Under the pieces are notes generated by a model, which worked only from the letters and a program-made list of their open reading frames with translations, ran no database searches and was not told the origin of the DNA. Shown here piece after piece: positions 36,347 through 44,248 of a DNA stretch of 53,966 bases. The stretch's first letter is position 1, and each line of letters begins with the position of its first letter. The stretch covers positions 21,159 through 75,124 of the forward strand of contig NZ_BBPQ01000017.1 in assembly GCF_000787855.1 (NCBI RefSeq), given 5' to 3'. A program made the position numbers and the translations under genes. This DNA is from Streptacidiphilus anmyonensis. GTDB lineage: Bacteria > Actinomycetota > Actinomycetes > Streptomycetales > Streptomycetaceae.

Positions 36347-37330
36347 ATGTCGTTCAACCCACCCGGTCCGGTGCCGGGACCGCAGCCGCCGCGGGGCGGA
36401 GCCGACCGAGCCGGTGGCGCGGGGGCCGCGGTCGCCCTGGTCGGCGCCGGGGCGATGCTCCTGATGGAGGCTCTGCTCCTGCTGCTCACGCTGGTCGACG
36501 CGCCGGGCCACCTGGACGCGCTGCTCAACCTGTTCGGGCTCGGGGACCACTGGATCGACGCCCCGACCCAGTTCACGGCCGGTGACGTCGCGATCTGCGC
36601 GGTGCTGGGCGCGGGAATCATCGGCTCCCAGGGCGGGCGCACGTGGGGCCGGGCAGCGATCGGGGCGACCATGGGCCTGGTCGGCTACCCGGTGGCCACC
36701 TCGCTGCTGGACGCGCTGCGGACCTCCGACGGGCGTCATGCCTTCACCCTGGGGCACAACCTCTGGTTCTACCTGATCATGATCATCGAGCTTCTCATCG
36801 CCGTCGGCACGCTGGTGGCCATCCTCGTGTCCTCGCGGACCGGGGCGCAGGCGGGCGCGACTCCGGTGGGCGCGGGTCCGATGCCGGCTCAGGCCCCGAT
36901 GCCGGGTCAGGGCCCGATGTCCGTGCCGGGACAGCAGCCCTACCCGCAGCCCGGCCCGGTCCACGCCTACCCGCAGCAGCCCGCACCGGGCTACGCCCCT
37001 CCGCCGGCCCAGCCGGGCTACCCCGCGCAGCCGATGCCGTATCAGCAGGCCCCACATCAGCAGGCCCCGCATCAGCCGGGCCCGGTGCAGCAGCCCGGCG
37101 GGATCGTGCCGAGCCCGGTTCAGCCGCCGGGCCCGGTGCAGCAGCCCGGCCAGGGCGGGCAGCCCGCGCCGGGCTACTCCCCGCCGCCGGTTCCGCCGCA
37201 GGCGGGGCCGATCCAGCAGCCCACGCCGACTCAGGAGGCCATGGCCTACCGCCCGACCCAGTACGGGCCCCCTCCCGGCGGCCCGAAGGGCGGCGGGCAG
37301 GGCAACCCGCCGGTGCCGCCGGGCGCCTGA
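36347..37330 (+). CDS. Membrane protein with long Pro/Gln-rich tail
   Basis: A 327-residue protein from ATG 36347, after GAAGGGGAAG. It has three or four hydrophobic segments in the first 165 residues (about 26-50, 83-100, 107-122 and 139-163, for example FYLIMIIELLIAVGTLVAIL). The remaining half is low-complexity Pro/Gln/Gly with QAPHQQAPHQPGPV-type repeats, ending in GGGQGNPPVPPGA. Such tails are common in Streptomyces membrane proteins and are poorly conserved. The role is unknown. A good terminator follows. Confidence 0.8.
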   Translation: MSFNPPGPVPGPQPPRGGADRAGGAGAAVALVGAGAMLLMEALLLLLTLVDAPGHLDALLNLFGLGDHWIDAPTQFTAGDVAICAVLGAGIIGSQGGRTWGRAAIGATMGLVGYPVATSLLDALRTSDGRHAFTLGHNLWFYLIMIIELLIAVGTLVAILVSSRTGAQAGATPVGAGPMPAQAPMPGQGPMSVPGQQPYPQPGPVHAYPQQPAPGYAPPPAQPGYPAQPMPYQQAPHQQAPHQPGPVQQPGGIVPSPVQPPGPVQQPGQGGQPAPGYSPPPVPPQAGPIQQPTPTQEAMAYRPTQYGPPPGGPKGGGQGNPPVPPGA

Positions 37331-37360
37331 CGCGCCTGGCAGGCCTGACGTGCCATCACC

Positions 37361-37394
37361 GTGTGGGGTCGGACGAGGAGGTCCGGCCCCACAC
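37361..37394. terminator. Bidirectional hairpin terminator
   Basis: GTGTGGGGTCGGAC (37361-37374) pairs with 37381-37394 with one T:G position, around the loop GAGGAG. It sits between convergent genes and touches the AraC gene's stop. Confidence 0.8.
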
Positions 37395-37396
37395 GG

Positions 37397-38173
37397 CTAT
37401 GCCGCCCCGCCCGGGGTCCGGTAGGCCGTGGGCGGGCGGCCGAGCAGCCTGCCGAAGGCGGCCGTGTAGGCGGCCGGGTTGTCGTACCCGAGCAGCGCGG
37501 CGATCCGGGCGACGGGCACGCCCGCGGCGAGGTGCTGGAGCGAGTGCAGGATGCAGGCCCGCTGCCGCCACTGCGAGAAGCTGAGGCCGGTGCCGCGCTG
37601 GAAGAGGCGCGCGAGCGTGCGCTCGCTGACGTTGAGCTCCGCGCACCAGCGCGCCGGAGCGTCGTGGACGTGCGGCCGCCGCAGGAACGCCTCGCACAGG
37701 GGGCGCAGCCGTGGATCGGACGGCAGCGGCACGTCCAGCGGCAGCGGCGTGAGGCTCCGCAGCTCGTGCAGGATCAGCGCGGCGACCGCCGCGTCCCGGC
37801 TGTGCTCGGCGTAGCGCGGTTCCATCTCCACGGCCGCCAGGATGAGCGCCCGCAGCAGTGGCGACACGTCGACCACCTGGCAGCGGTCGGGGAACCACGG
37901 CACGGCGGCCGGTTCGATGTAGAGGCTGCGGGTGCTGACGCCCGTCATCGCGACCTGGTGCCCGACCGTCGGCGGGATCAGCACGGCTCGCGCCGTCGGC
38001 ACCGTCCAGCTGCCGTCCGCGGTCTCGACGTGCATCAGGCCCGTCGCCGCGTACAGGACCTGAGCGCGACGGTGTGCGTGCCGGGGCAGCAGGTGGTCCG
38101 GCGGGTAGTCGGTGCCGATGGCCACCACGGGCCGGTCGAGGTCGTCGACCTCCGCGATCGGGATGTTGCGCAC
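37397..38173 (-). CDS. AraC-family transcriptional regulator
   Basis: A 258-residue regulator. GTG 38173 was chosen because it gives a normal AraC cupin start (RNIPIAEVDDLDRPVVAIG); the frame above is artefactual and the RBS is weak. The N-terminal cupin has LLPRHAHRRAQVLYAATGLM, and the C-terminal double HTH has CAELNVSERTLARLFQRGTG and ARIAALLGYDNPAAYTAAFG, ending with the family signature GRPPTAYR. It sits 102 bases from the divergent TauE/SafE transporter and is likely its controller, or the controller of both. Confidence 0.88.
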   Translation of the reverse strand: MRNIPIAEVDDLDRPVVAIGTDYPPDHLLPRHAHRRAQVLYAATGLMHVETADGSWTVPTARAVLIPPTVGHQVAMTGVSTRSLYIEPAAVPWFPDRCQVVDVSPLLRALILAAVEMEPRYAEHSRDAAVAALILHELRSLTPLPLDVPLPSDPRLRPLCEAFLRRPHVHDAPARWCAELNVSERTLARLFQRGTGLSFSQWRQRACILHSLQHLAAGVPVARIAALLGYDNPAAYTAAFGRLLGRPPTAYRTPGGAA

Positions 38174-38275
38174 CCGGCGAGCGTACGGGCCGCCGAGCGG
38201 TCCTGTCTGCTGCGCGTAGGAAGGTGACCGATCTTCGATTGCCCGACACCGGCGCCGCTCCCTAGCGTCGGAGCA

Positions 38276-39151
38276 GTGATCGACTCCTCGCTCCTCACCC
38301 TCCTCCTCTTCGGCTGCCTCACCGGCGTCACGACGGTGCTGTTCGGCTTCGGCGGCGGCTTCGTCACCGTCCCCGTCGTCTACGGCGTGCTGAGCCTCGA
38401 CGCCCGCCCGGGCACGGACGCGGACGCGATGCACGTCGCGGTGGCGACCTCGGCGGCCGTCATGGTCGTCAACGCCGCCGCCGCATCGCTGGCCCAGTGG
38501 CGGCAGGGACGGCTGCGCCGCGCCTACCTCTGGCCGCTGGCGGGCTTCGTCGCGATCGGCGCAGCCGTGGGCGCGTTCGCGGCGACCCTGATCGGGGCCA
38601 CGCAGCTGCGCCTGCTGTTCGCGGCCTATCTGTTGGTGACCATCGCCGACGCGCTGCTGCGCAAGGGCTTCGTCGCTGTCGCCGAGCCGGAGCGGCCGAG
38701 GCCGCTGGGCCGTGGCACGGTCACCTTCGGCGGGACCGGCATCGGCCTCGTCGCGGCCGGACTCGGCGTCGGCGGCAGTGTCATGACGGTCCCGCTGCTG
38801 CGGCGCCGCGGCCTGCCCATGGCCGAGGCCACCGCTATGGCCAACCCGCTCAGCGTCCCGGTCGCGGCGGCCGCGACCCTGGTCTACGCCGTCGCCGCCC
38901 CGGCCCATCCTGCCGTCGGCGGGGCCGCCGGCCGCCTCGGCTACGTCGACCTCGGCGCGGGGGCCGCGCTGCTGCTCGGCTCACTGCCCACCATCGCCCT
39001 GCTGCGGCGCGTCACCGGCCGCGTGCCGGACCGGATCCACTCCGTCGCCTACGTCGCCCTGCTGGTGATCGTGCTGCTCGTGATGTCGGTGTCGGCGTCG
39101 GCACAAGCGTCGGCGCAAGCGTCGGCGTCCGTGCTGGCCTCCGGGATCTGA
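38276..39151 (+). CDS. TauE/SafE-family membrane permease
   Basis: A 291-residue inner-membrane protein of about eight helices, starting GTG 38276. Landmarks are TVLFGFGGGFVTVPVVYGVL in the first part and GLGVGGSVMTVPLLRRRGLP in the second, the two Gly-rich half-motifs of the TauE/SafE (DUF81) family. These export sulfite, sulfoacetate or similar organosulfur acids. The last 17 residues are an Ser/Ala tail from a 12-base repeat. No strong RBS is visible, so it may be transcribed close to its start. An AraC regulator is divergent from it. Confidence 0.84.
   Translation: MIDSSLLTLLLFGCLTGVTTVLFGFGGGFVTVPVVYGVLSLDARPGTDADAMHVAVATSAAVMVVNAAAASLAQWRQGRLRRAYLWPLAGFVAIGAAVGAFAATLIGATQLRLLFAAYLLVTIADALLRKGFVAVAEPERPRPLGRGTVTFGGTGIGLVAAGLGVGGSVMTVPLLRRRGLPMAEATAMANPLSVPVAAAATLVYAVAAPAHPAVGGAAGRLGYVDLGAGAALLLGSLPTIALLRRVTGRVPDRIHSVAYVALLVIVLLVMSVSASAQASAQASASVLASGI
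39095..39130. repeat. 12-bp tandem repeat encoding Ala/Ser tail
   Basis: Three units GCGTCGGCACAA, GCGTCGGCGCAA and GCGTCGGCGTCC lie at 39095, 39107 and 39119 in frame in the TauE gene. They give the SAQASAQASAS tail of the permease. Confidence 0.75.
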
Positions 39152-39155
39152 CGGG

Positions 39156-40007
39156 TCAACGCTTGACGGCGACCCCGCCCAGGAAGCCGCGCGTGGCGCG
39201 CAGCTCGCCGACCGACGCGTCAGCGCCCCAGGCCGCGCACGGGACCAGGCCGGGCCGGAGCAGCTCCAGGCCGTCGAAGAACATCTCGATGTCCTTCGAG
39301 GCGCGCGGGGCGAGCCGGTCCACCGTCTCCCGGTAGAGGGCGGTGACCTCGACGGCCCGCTCGCGGTCCTCGTCGTCGACCCACCGTGAGTCGTGGCACA
39401 CGTGGCTGACGATCAGCCTGCTGCCCGGCGCCAGCGGCTCCAGGAGGCGGCGCACGGCGGCGTGCGGTTCGTCCGCGTCCTGGAGGAAGTGCAGGACCGC
39501 GCCGAGCACCAGGGCCACCGGCTCGCCCTCGCCCGTCAGCTCCGCGACCGGTGCCGCGGCGAGGATCGCGTCCGGGTCGCGCAGGTCCGCCTGGAGGACC
39601 GCCGTGGCGGGCACGCCGGGGTGGGCGGCGAGCGCACGGGCGTGGGTGACCACCAGCGGGTCGCGGTCGACGTAGACCACGCGCGCGTCCGGGCGGACCT
39701 CCAGGGCGATCTCGTGGGTGTTGTCCGGCGCCGGAATGCCGGTGCCGACGTCCAGGAACCGGGAGATCCCGGCTTCGGCCGCACCGCGGACGGCACGGGC
39801 GAGGAACGCCCGGTTGAGCCGCATCGCGTCCCGGCTCTCCGGCACCAGACGCTGCAGCGCGTGGGCGGCCTCGCGGTCGACGGCGAAGTGGTCCTTCCCG
39901 CCGATCAGGTAGTTGTAGATCCGCGCCGGGTGCGGCCGGTCCAGTTCGAGGGCGGCCGAAGGCGCCCGTGTTCCGTCGTCTCCCGGCCAGGCGGCCTGTC
40001 GCCCCAT
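39156..40007 (-). CDS. DUF574 (PF04672) SAM-dependent methyltransferase
   Basis: A 283-residue protein and paralogue of the gene at 23346. ATG 40007 is used because the chain then begins just ahead of the conserved HPARIYNYLIGGKDHF. Later motifs are FLDVGTGIPAPDNTHEI, RVVYVDRDPLVVTHARAL and VALVLGAVLHFLQDADEP, as in the other copy. The last 60 residues differ (LELLRPGLVPCAAWG). Substrate unknown. It is convergent with the TauE gene, only four bases apart. Confidence 0.87.
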   Translation of the reverse strand: MGRQAAWPGDDGTRAPSAALELDRPHPARIYNYLIGGKDHFAVDREAAHALQRLVPESRDAMRLNRAFLARAVRGAAEAGISRFLDVGTGIPAPDNTHEIALEVRPDARVVYVDRDPLVVTHARALAAHPGVPATAVLQADLRDPDAILAAAPVAELTGEGEPVALVLGAVLHFLQDADEPHAAVRRLLEPLAPGSRLIVSHVCHDSRWVDDEDRERAVEVTALYRETVDRLAPRASKDIEMFFDGLELLRPGLVPCAAWGADASVGELRATRGFLGGVAVKR

Positions 40008-40389
40008 CTCGGAGCCCCCGTTCTCCGTCCCCGTCCCCGTCGCGCCGTGCGCGTACGGTGCATCCCCGAACCACCCTACGCGCCTCGAACGCGGATGCGC
40101 AGGGAACGGACACTTACGAAACCGACACGGCGTCACCAGCGGGGCACTGTCGGCCGGCCGCACAGGCCCGCCCGGCCCGCCCGGGCCTGCCCGGCGCATC
40201 GGGCTCGCGTCGGGGGACACCCGGCGTGAGGCTTCGGCTATGAGCACCGTATTCCAAAGCGGGCTACGGCGGTGGGCGCATTGCTCGTTGAAGGCTGGTC
40301 GGGAAGCATCCGTGCGCCCTTGACGCTCTGTGCGAGAGCAGAGGATCGTCCTGCAAGATGCCGCAAGCCGCTACCCGTTGGAGGCAGCA
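40008..40389. other. 382-bp intergenic region at edge of lower-G+C island
   Basis: No gene is supported here. The right half has lower G+C. TTGACG at 40320-40325 with GATCGT 18 bases further on is a weak vegetative promoter candidate for the small gene at 40390. No attachment-site repeat or tRNA end was found. Confidence 0.5.
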
Positions 40390-40650
40390 ATGGCCCTGGA
40401 GTTCATGGGCATTGACCCGGACACGCAGCAGCAGGGTTCTCCGACCGTGTGGTTGGACTGCGGAAAGGAAGAACTGGTGCTCCAGGGGTGGAAGCCCAGC
40501 GCCGAGCTGGAAGCAGAGTGCTCGACCAGCACTGCTCCGGGACACGCTCTGGGCATCCCTGAGCACGAACAGGTGATCCGCATCCCGTTCCGCATGATCC
40601 CGACGCTCAGGAAGGCGTGCGATGCCGCAGAAGGCTCCGACCTTCACTGA
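40390..40650 (+). CDS. Unknown small protein next to DUF6879
   Basis: An 86-residue product from ATG 40390 with GGAGGCAG upstream. It starts ALEFMGIDPDTQQQGSPTVW and ends IRIPFRMIPTLRKACDAAEG, so it is mostly a compact alpha/beta-looking domain. I know it as a frequent unnamed partner upstream of DUF6879 in Streptomyces but cannot give a function. Codon use is less G+C-rich than in the flanks. It overlaps the DUF6879 gene by 29 bases, which supports both starts and coupled expression. Confidence 0.65.
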   Translation: MALEFMGIDPDTQQQGSPTVWLDCGKEELVLQGWKPSAELEAECSTSTAPGHALGIPEHEQVIRIPFRMIPTLRKACDAAEGSDLH

Positions 40651-41146
40651 GCTGCTGATGTCTGCCGAGCACGCAGCGGTGCACCTGGAGATGCGCGACT
40701 CCTACGCCGTGGCCGACGAGGCCGAAGACTTCGAGCGGTGGAAGGCGACCGGGGAGCGTGACTGCGACCCGACCTCGGAGTACTGGACGCCTTGGGTTGA
40801 TTTGATTCGGCGCACGGTGTCCCGTGGCGTCTCCGTTCGTCGGGCTCGCATCGTCTCCGAGCCGGTCAGCGAGTACGTCAGTTGGCTCCACGCCGGGACA
40901 TGGATCAACATCCATGCCGGCGAACAGGTGCGCTGGCTGCCTCGTGCCCGCACGTCCTCACTCGCTCTCCCCGGAAACGACTTCTGGTTGTTCGACCAGA
41001 CCGCCGTTCTCTTCAACATCTTTGACGGCAGGGGTGACTGGGTGGACACCGAGTACAGGACGGATCGGGGAGCGGTCGACCTGGCGCACACGGCCTTTGG
41101 ATCCGTGTGGGAGTTGGCCACCCCACACGAGAAGTTCGCTGTCTGA
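40622..41146 (+). CDS. DUF6879 family protein
   Basis: A 174-residue protein from ATG 40622. It follows the DUF6879 pattern: LEMRDSYAVADEAEDFERWK, VRRARIVSEPVSEYVSWLH, INIHAGEQVRWLPRARTSSL and DFWLFDQTAVLFNIFDGRGD. The family is Streptomyces-typical and has no known function; it commonly lies beside an XRE regulator with a DUF5753 domain, as here. It may be a partner in a toxin-antitoxin-like pair, but there is no evidence of toxicity in the sequence. Codons such as ATT, TTT, AGG and GTT mark the lower-G+C island. Confidence 0.85.
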   Translation: MPQKAPTFTELLMSAEHAAVHLEMRDSYAVADEAEDFERWKATGERDCDPTSEYWTPWVDLIRRTVSRGVSVRRARIVSEPVSEYVSWLHAGTWINIHAGEQVRWLPRARTSSLALPGNDFWLFDQTAVLFNIFDGRGDWVDTEYRTDRGAVDLAHTAFGSVWELATPHEKFAV

Positions 41147-41167
41147 GCGATACGAAGAACTCGCCTC

Positions 41168-42016
41168 ATGTCCGTTGCATCCTCGTCCAGTGCGCAGGCC
41201 GCCCGGGAAGCCCTCGCGGCCAGGCTGCGTGACCTGCGTCTGGACGCAGGGCTCAAAGGCGCTGACATCGCGGAGCGGTGCGGATGGAGTGCGTCCAAGT
41301 CCTCCCGGATCGAGAGCGCCAGGACCGCGCCCACGGACGACGACGTTCGTGCATGGTGTCGGGCCTGCGATGCCCTCGGCGAAGCCGAGGATCTGGTCGC
41401 GGCCAACCGCCAGGCCGACCAGATGTACGTGCGCTGGCGGAGGTTGCAGCGCCATGGGATGCGCAGGTCACAGGAGGAGGTCCTCCCCCTCTACGACCGC
41501 ACCCGCGCGTTCCGCGTCTACTGTTCCAACGTGGTTCCGGGGATGCTCCAGACGCAGGCGTACGCGTCGGCTCTCCTCTCGACCATCGCCCAGTTCCAGG
41601 GCAATCCCAACGACTCCGAGGCGGCAGCCGCCACGCGCCTTGAGCGATTCCGGGTCATCCAGGAGGGTGACCACAGATTCGCGCTCCTGCTCGAGGAGAC
41701 GGTTCTCCGCTACAGGATCGGCGATCCATCGGTGATGGCGGGCCAGCTCGGTTACCTGCTCGCAGTGATGGGACTGCCCAACGTCAGCCTTGGAATCATC
41801 CCCTTCGACGCACCACGGCCGATGTGGCCACTCGAAGCCTTCTACGGGTTTGATGACGGCCTCGTTGTCGTGGAGACATTGACGGCCCGGCTGGATGTGA
41901 CCGCGCCCAGCGAGATCGGCGCCTACCTGCGCGCCTTCGGCGTCTTGGCCAAGATCGCCGTCTATGGTGCGGATGCGCGGGCGCTGATCGCCTCCGCCCT
42001 CGAGACCCACGGCTGA
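41168..42016 (+). CDS. XRE regulator with DUF5753 C-terminus (Scr1-like)
   Basis: A 282-residue regulator from ATG 41168. An XRE HTH spans about 17-70 (RDLRLDAGLKGADIAERCGW then SASKSSRIESARTAP). The rest is the DUF5753 ligand-binding/dimerisation part with LLPLYDRTRAFRVYCSNVVP-like start, GMLQTQAYASALL and FIALLEETVLRYRIG-like residues (RFALLLEETVLRYRIGDPSV), then MWPLEAFYGFDDGLVVVETL. Such proteins are the antitoxin-like regulator of Scr1 pairs. It probably controls the small genes around it and may bind the GTGCAA repeats at 42022. Its partner here is likely DUF6879. Confidence 0.88.
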   Translation: MSVASSSSAQAAREALAARLRDLRLDAGLKGADIAERCGWSASKSSRIESARTAPTDDDVRAWCRACDALGEAEDLVAANRQADQMYVRWRRLQRHGMRRSQEEVLPLYDRTRAFRVYCSNVVPGMLQTQAYASALLSTIAQFQGNPNDSEAAAATRLERFRVIQEGDHRFALLLEETVLRYRIGDPSVMAGQLGYLLAVMGLPNVSLGIIPFDAPRPMWPLEAFYGFDDGLVVVETLTARLDVTAPSEIGAYLRAFGVLAKIAVYGADARALIASALETHG

Positions 42017-42021
42017 CCGGT

Positions 42022-42037
42022 GTGCAAGAGCGTGCAA
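42022..42037. promoter_or_regulatory. Direct GTGCAA repeats, possible operator
   Basis: GTGCAA at 42022-42027 and 42032-42037 are spaced 10 bases start to start, one helical turn, between the XRE gene and the unknown gene at 42122. The same-face spacing fits an HTH dimer site. Binding by the XRE protein is inferred. Confidence 0.4.
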
Positions 42038-42121
42038 CTTCATTGCTGGCCGTTCAGGCCGGTTCCTACGCTCGACGCGGGTCGAAATCACTGGTTCTGA
42101 TTCAGCGGTTCGGGGTGACAC

Positions 42122-42481
42122 ATGGCCGATCAGGCCGAGGTCCGGCATGGCTCTCTCGTAGAGCGCGAGCGGGCCTACCGTCAGGATGCTGACGAAGCAG
42201 CGGCACTTCTCGAAGCGGCGCTCGAACTGGCCGGGCTACCGCCCCTGCCGAGCCTCTACGGCCTCGCCGTGTCCATCGGCGGCGTGGTCAACCTGGGCGG
42301 CTACAACACCAGGGCGACCCGGATGCTCGCCGAGTGGATCGCCGAGCACGCCAGGTGCCGGCACCGGGTCCTGACCGGGGAAGCAGTGGGGACAGCAGAG
42401 CTGATCCTGAGCATCCCCAGGGGAGCCGATCTGTCAGAAGACCTCCGTGGGCGGAAGAGGGTCATCGAGGGACAGGTGTGA
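42122..42481 (+). CDS. Unknown 119-residue protein in lower-G+C island
   Basis: A 119-residue product from ATG 42122. It starts with a charged helix (RQDADEAAALLEAALELAGL) and has LYGLAVSIGGVVNLGGYNTR and AEWIAEHARCRHRVLTGEAV. No recognisable domain and no membrane helix; the Gly/Val-rich middle may be a hydrophobic core strand pair. It comes after the XRE gene in the same direction, with possible operator repeats between. Partner or cargo status is unknown. Confidence 0.6.
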   Translation: MADQAEVRHGSLVERERAYRQDADEAAALLEAALELAGLPPLPSLYGLAVSIGGVVNLGGYNTRATRMLAEWIAEHARCRHRVLTGEAVGTAELILSIPRGADLSEDLRGRKRVIEGQV

Positions 42482-42683
42482 CGAGGCTTGCCCGGACGCG
42501 CTCATCCGATTCAGTGCCAAGTTCTGGGAGCACGGGCTGATCGTCCACGACGGTGGTGCATCGAGCATGGTGATCGACTTCTGCCCTTGGTGCGGACAAC
42601 GCCTCCCCGAGTCCCCATGCGGGATCGCTGGTTCGACGAACTGGAGCGTAGTGGGATCGATCCTGCAGTCGACCACAGCGTGG
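42477..42683 (+). pseudogene. DUF6980 gene with frameshift
   Basis: The first part in one frame reads CDEACPDALIRFSAKFWEHG and LIVHDGGASSMVIDFCPWCG, then QRLPES, the zinc-binding-like core of DUF6980 proteins. The next family segment, RDRWFDELERSGIDP, appears in another frame from 42621 on. Between the two, TCC and CGG are separated by five bases instead of three or six, so one base is missing or two are extra. No start codon with a good RBS is seen in the first frame, and the family's N-terminal part is shortened too. The gene is therefore probably inactive. It marks the right edge of the lower-G+C island. Confidence 0.7.
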
Positions 42684-42711
42684 CCCCGCCGCTGCACCGG
42701 GCGGAGCGGGC

Positions 42712-44163
42712 TCAGCAGCGCAGGCGGGGATTGAGGCGGACGGCTGCGGCGGAGGCGGGGCGGTCGCGGTAGGTGTCCTCGACGAAGCCGAGGAGGACCG
42801 CGAGGTCCTCCGGGGAGGAGGGGACGCCGAGGGAGACGCGGACCGCGCCGCCGGAGGGGAGACCCAGGCGGGTGAGGTAGTCGTCGAGGGTTCCCGACAT
42901 GCGGCCGATGCGGCGGCCGCGCAGCAGGCGGCGGGAGATGGCGAACGCCTCCTCGCCCGCGCCGGGGTTGCAGAAGCAGCCGGTGCGCAGCGAGATGCCG
43001 CGCGCGGAGGAGTCGCGGCCGACCGCGCGCTCGTCGACGACGTGGCCGTCGGGGTCGAGGATGTTGAGCGCGATCGTGCCGCCCCGGCGGTCGGTGTCCT
43101 CGGGCCCGTAGACGCGCACCAGCGGAGCGCCGTTCGAGTGGCGCAGGTCCCGCAGCGCGTCGAGGAGGCGGCCGGTCAGCCCGGTGACGTGTGCGGAGAC
43201 GGCCGGCAGGCCGATCGCGTCGAGGTGGTCGAGCCCCGTGGCCACGTCCGGGACGGCCAGGAAGTTGAGCGTGCCGTCCTCGAACGCCGACTCGTCCTCG
43301 GCCATCCGGTGCCAGCCGCCCTGCGCGCTGACGACGTGGATGGTTCCGCCGGAGAACCACGGCCGGCGCAGCAGCTCCAGCGCGTCCCGGCGGGCGACCA
43401 GGCAGCCGACGCCGGTGGGATAGCCGAAGACCTTGTACCAGCTGACGGTGACGAAGTCCGGCTTGACCTCGGAGAGGTCGAGCGCGGCCGTCGGCAGGTA
43501 CGCGGCGGCGTCGAGCAGCACCGCGTAGCCGTGCGCGTGGGCGGCTTCGATCCACTCCAGCGGGTGCCGGACGCCGGTGAAGTTGCTCTGCGCCGGGTAC
43601 GCCAGCAGGCCCGCGCGCCCGAGCGGCGCGCCGCGCCCTGCGCGTGCGGATCCGCCCGCCAGCGCGGCGGCCATCGCGTCGTCGCCGATCCGCAGGTCCG
43701 GTGTGGTGAACGGGACGTGGACGACGCGCGCGCGGCCCGCCCTGGCGAACTCGCGCAGGCCGTTGACGGAGTTGTGGTTGTCCAGCGGCAGCACGAAGCG
43801 GCTGCCGCGCCGGAACGGGAACGCCTCGCCGACGAGGCGGCACGCGCCGGTCGCGTTGGGTGTGAAGATCGCCGCGTACTCCGCGGGATCCGCGTTCAGG
43901 TGCCGCAGCACGCGCGCCCGGGTCCGCTCGACCAACTCGGTGGACGCGGCGGACGTCGGGTTGTCGGAGTGCGGATTGCCGAAGCAGTCCCCGCTGATCC
44001 GGGCGGCGTGGGCGGCGAGTTGGGACCGGGAGGGCAGCCCGGCGCCGGTGTGGTCGAGGTAGGTGTGTCCGTGCTCGTCGAGGTAGCCGTACTCGTCCGC
44101 GCGCAGACGCGCGAACCTCCCGGCGTCCGACCCCAACTGAGCAGGTGTCAACTCAGTGGTCAT
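42712..44163 (-). CDS. Class V aminotransferase-fold PLP enzyme (MoCo sulfurase-like)
   Basis: A 483-residue PLP-dependent enzyme from ATG 44163. The N-terminal motif YLDEHGHTYLDHTGAGLPS is that of NifS-like proteins. The PLP lysine is Lys244 in SWYKVFGYPTGVGCLVARR; SFYKxFGxPTG is characteristic of molybdenum-cofactor sulfurases, to which it is the closest match I know. Other motifs: PNATGACRLVGEAFPFRRGS, SLRTGCFCNPGAGEEAF, with cysteines near the C-terminal active loop that could be the persulfide site. No C-terminal MOSC domain is present, so full MoCo sulfurase is excluded. It is divergent from an ABCG-type transporter by 85 bases. Confidence 0.82.
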   Translation of the reverse strand: MTTELTPAQLGSDAGRFARLRADEYGYLDEHGHTYLDHTGAGLPSRSQLAAHAARISGDCFGNPHSDNPTSAASTELVERTRARVLRHLNADPAEYAAIFTPNATGACRLVGEAFPFRRGSRFVLPLDNHNSVNGLREFARAGRARVVHVPFTTPDLRIGDDAMAAALAGGSARAGRGAPLGRAGLLAYPAQSNFTGVRHPLEWIEAAHAHGYAVLLDAAAYLPTAALDLSEVKPDFVTVSWYKVFGYPTGVGCLVARRDALELLRRPWFSGGTIHVVSAQGGWHRMAEDESAFEDGTLNFLAVPDVATGLDHLDAIGLPAVSAHVTGLTGRLLDALRDLRHSNGAPLVRVYGPEDTDRRGGTIALNILDPDGHVVDERAVGRDSSARGISLRTGCFCNPGAGEEAFAISRRLLRGRRIGRMSGTLDDYLTRLGLPSGGAVRVSLGVPSSPEDLAVLLGFVEDTYRDRPASAAAVRLNPRLRC

Positions 44164-44248
44164 GTACGAAATCCCCCGTGTTCTCGCGGTGACTCCCGCT
44201 GTCCTACAGTGTGGACCGGTGCGGTGGGCGGCGACAGGGGGAGAAGGT

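Noticed and set aside
40622-42016. A classical toxin-antitoxin locus
   Set aside because: DUF6879 is not a demonstrated toxin and no known toxin motif is visible; I kept it as an XRE-linked module only.
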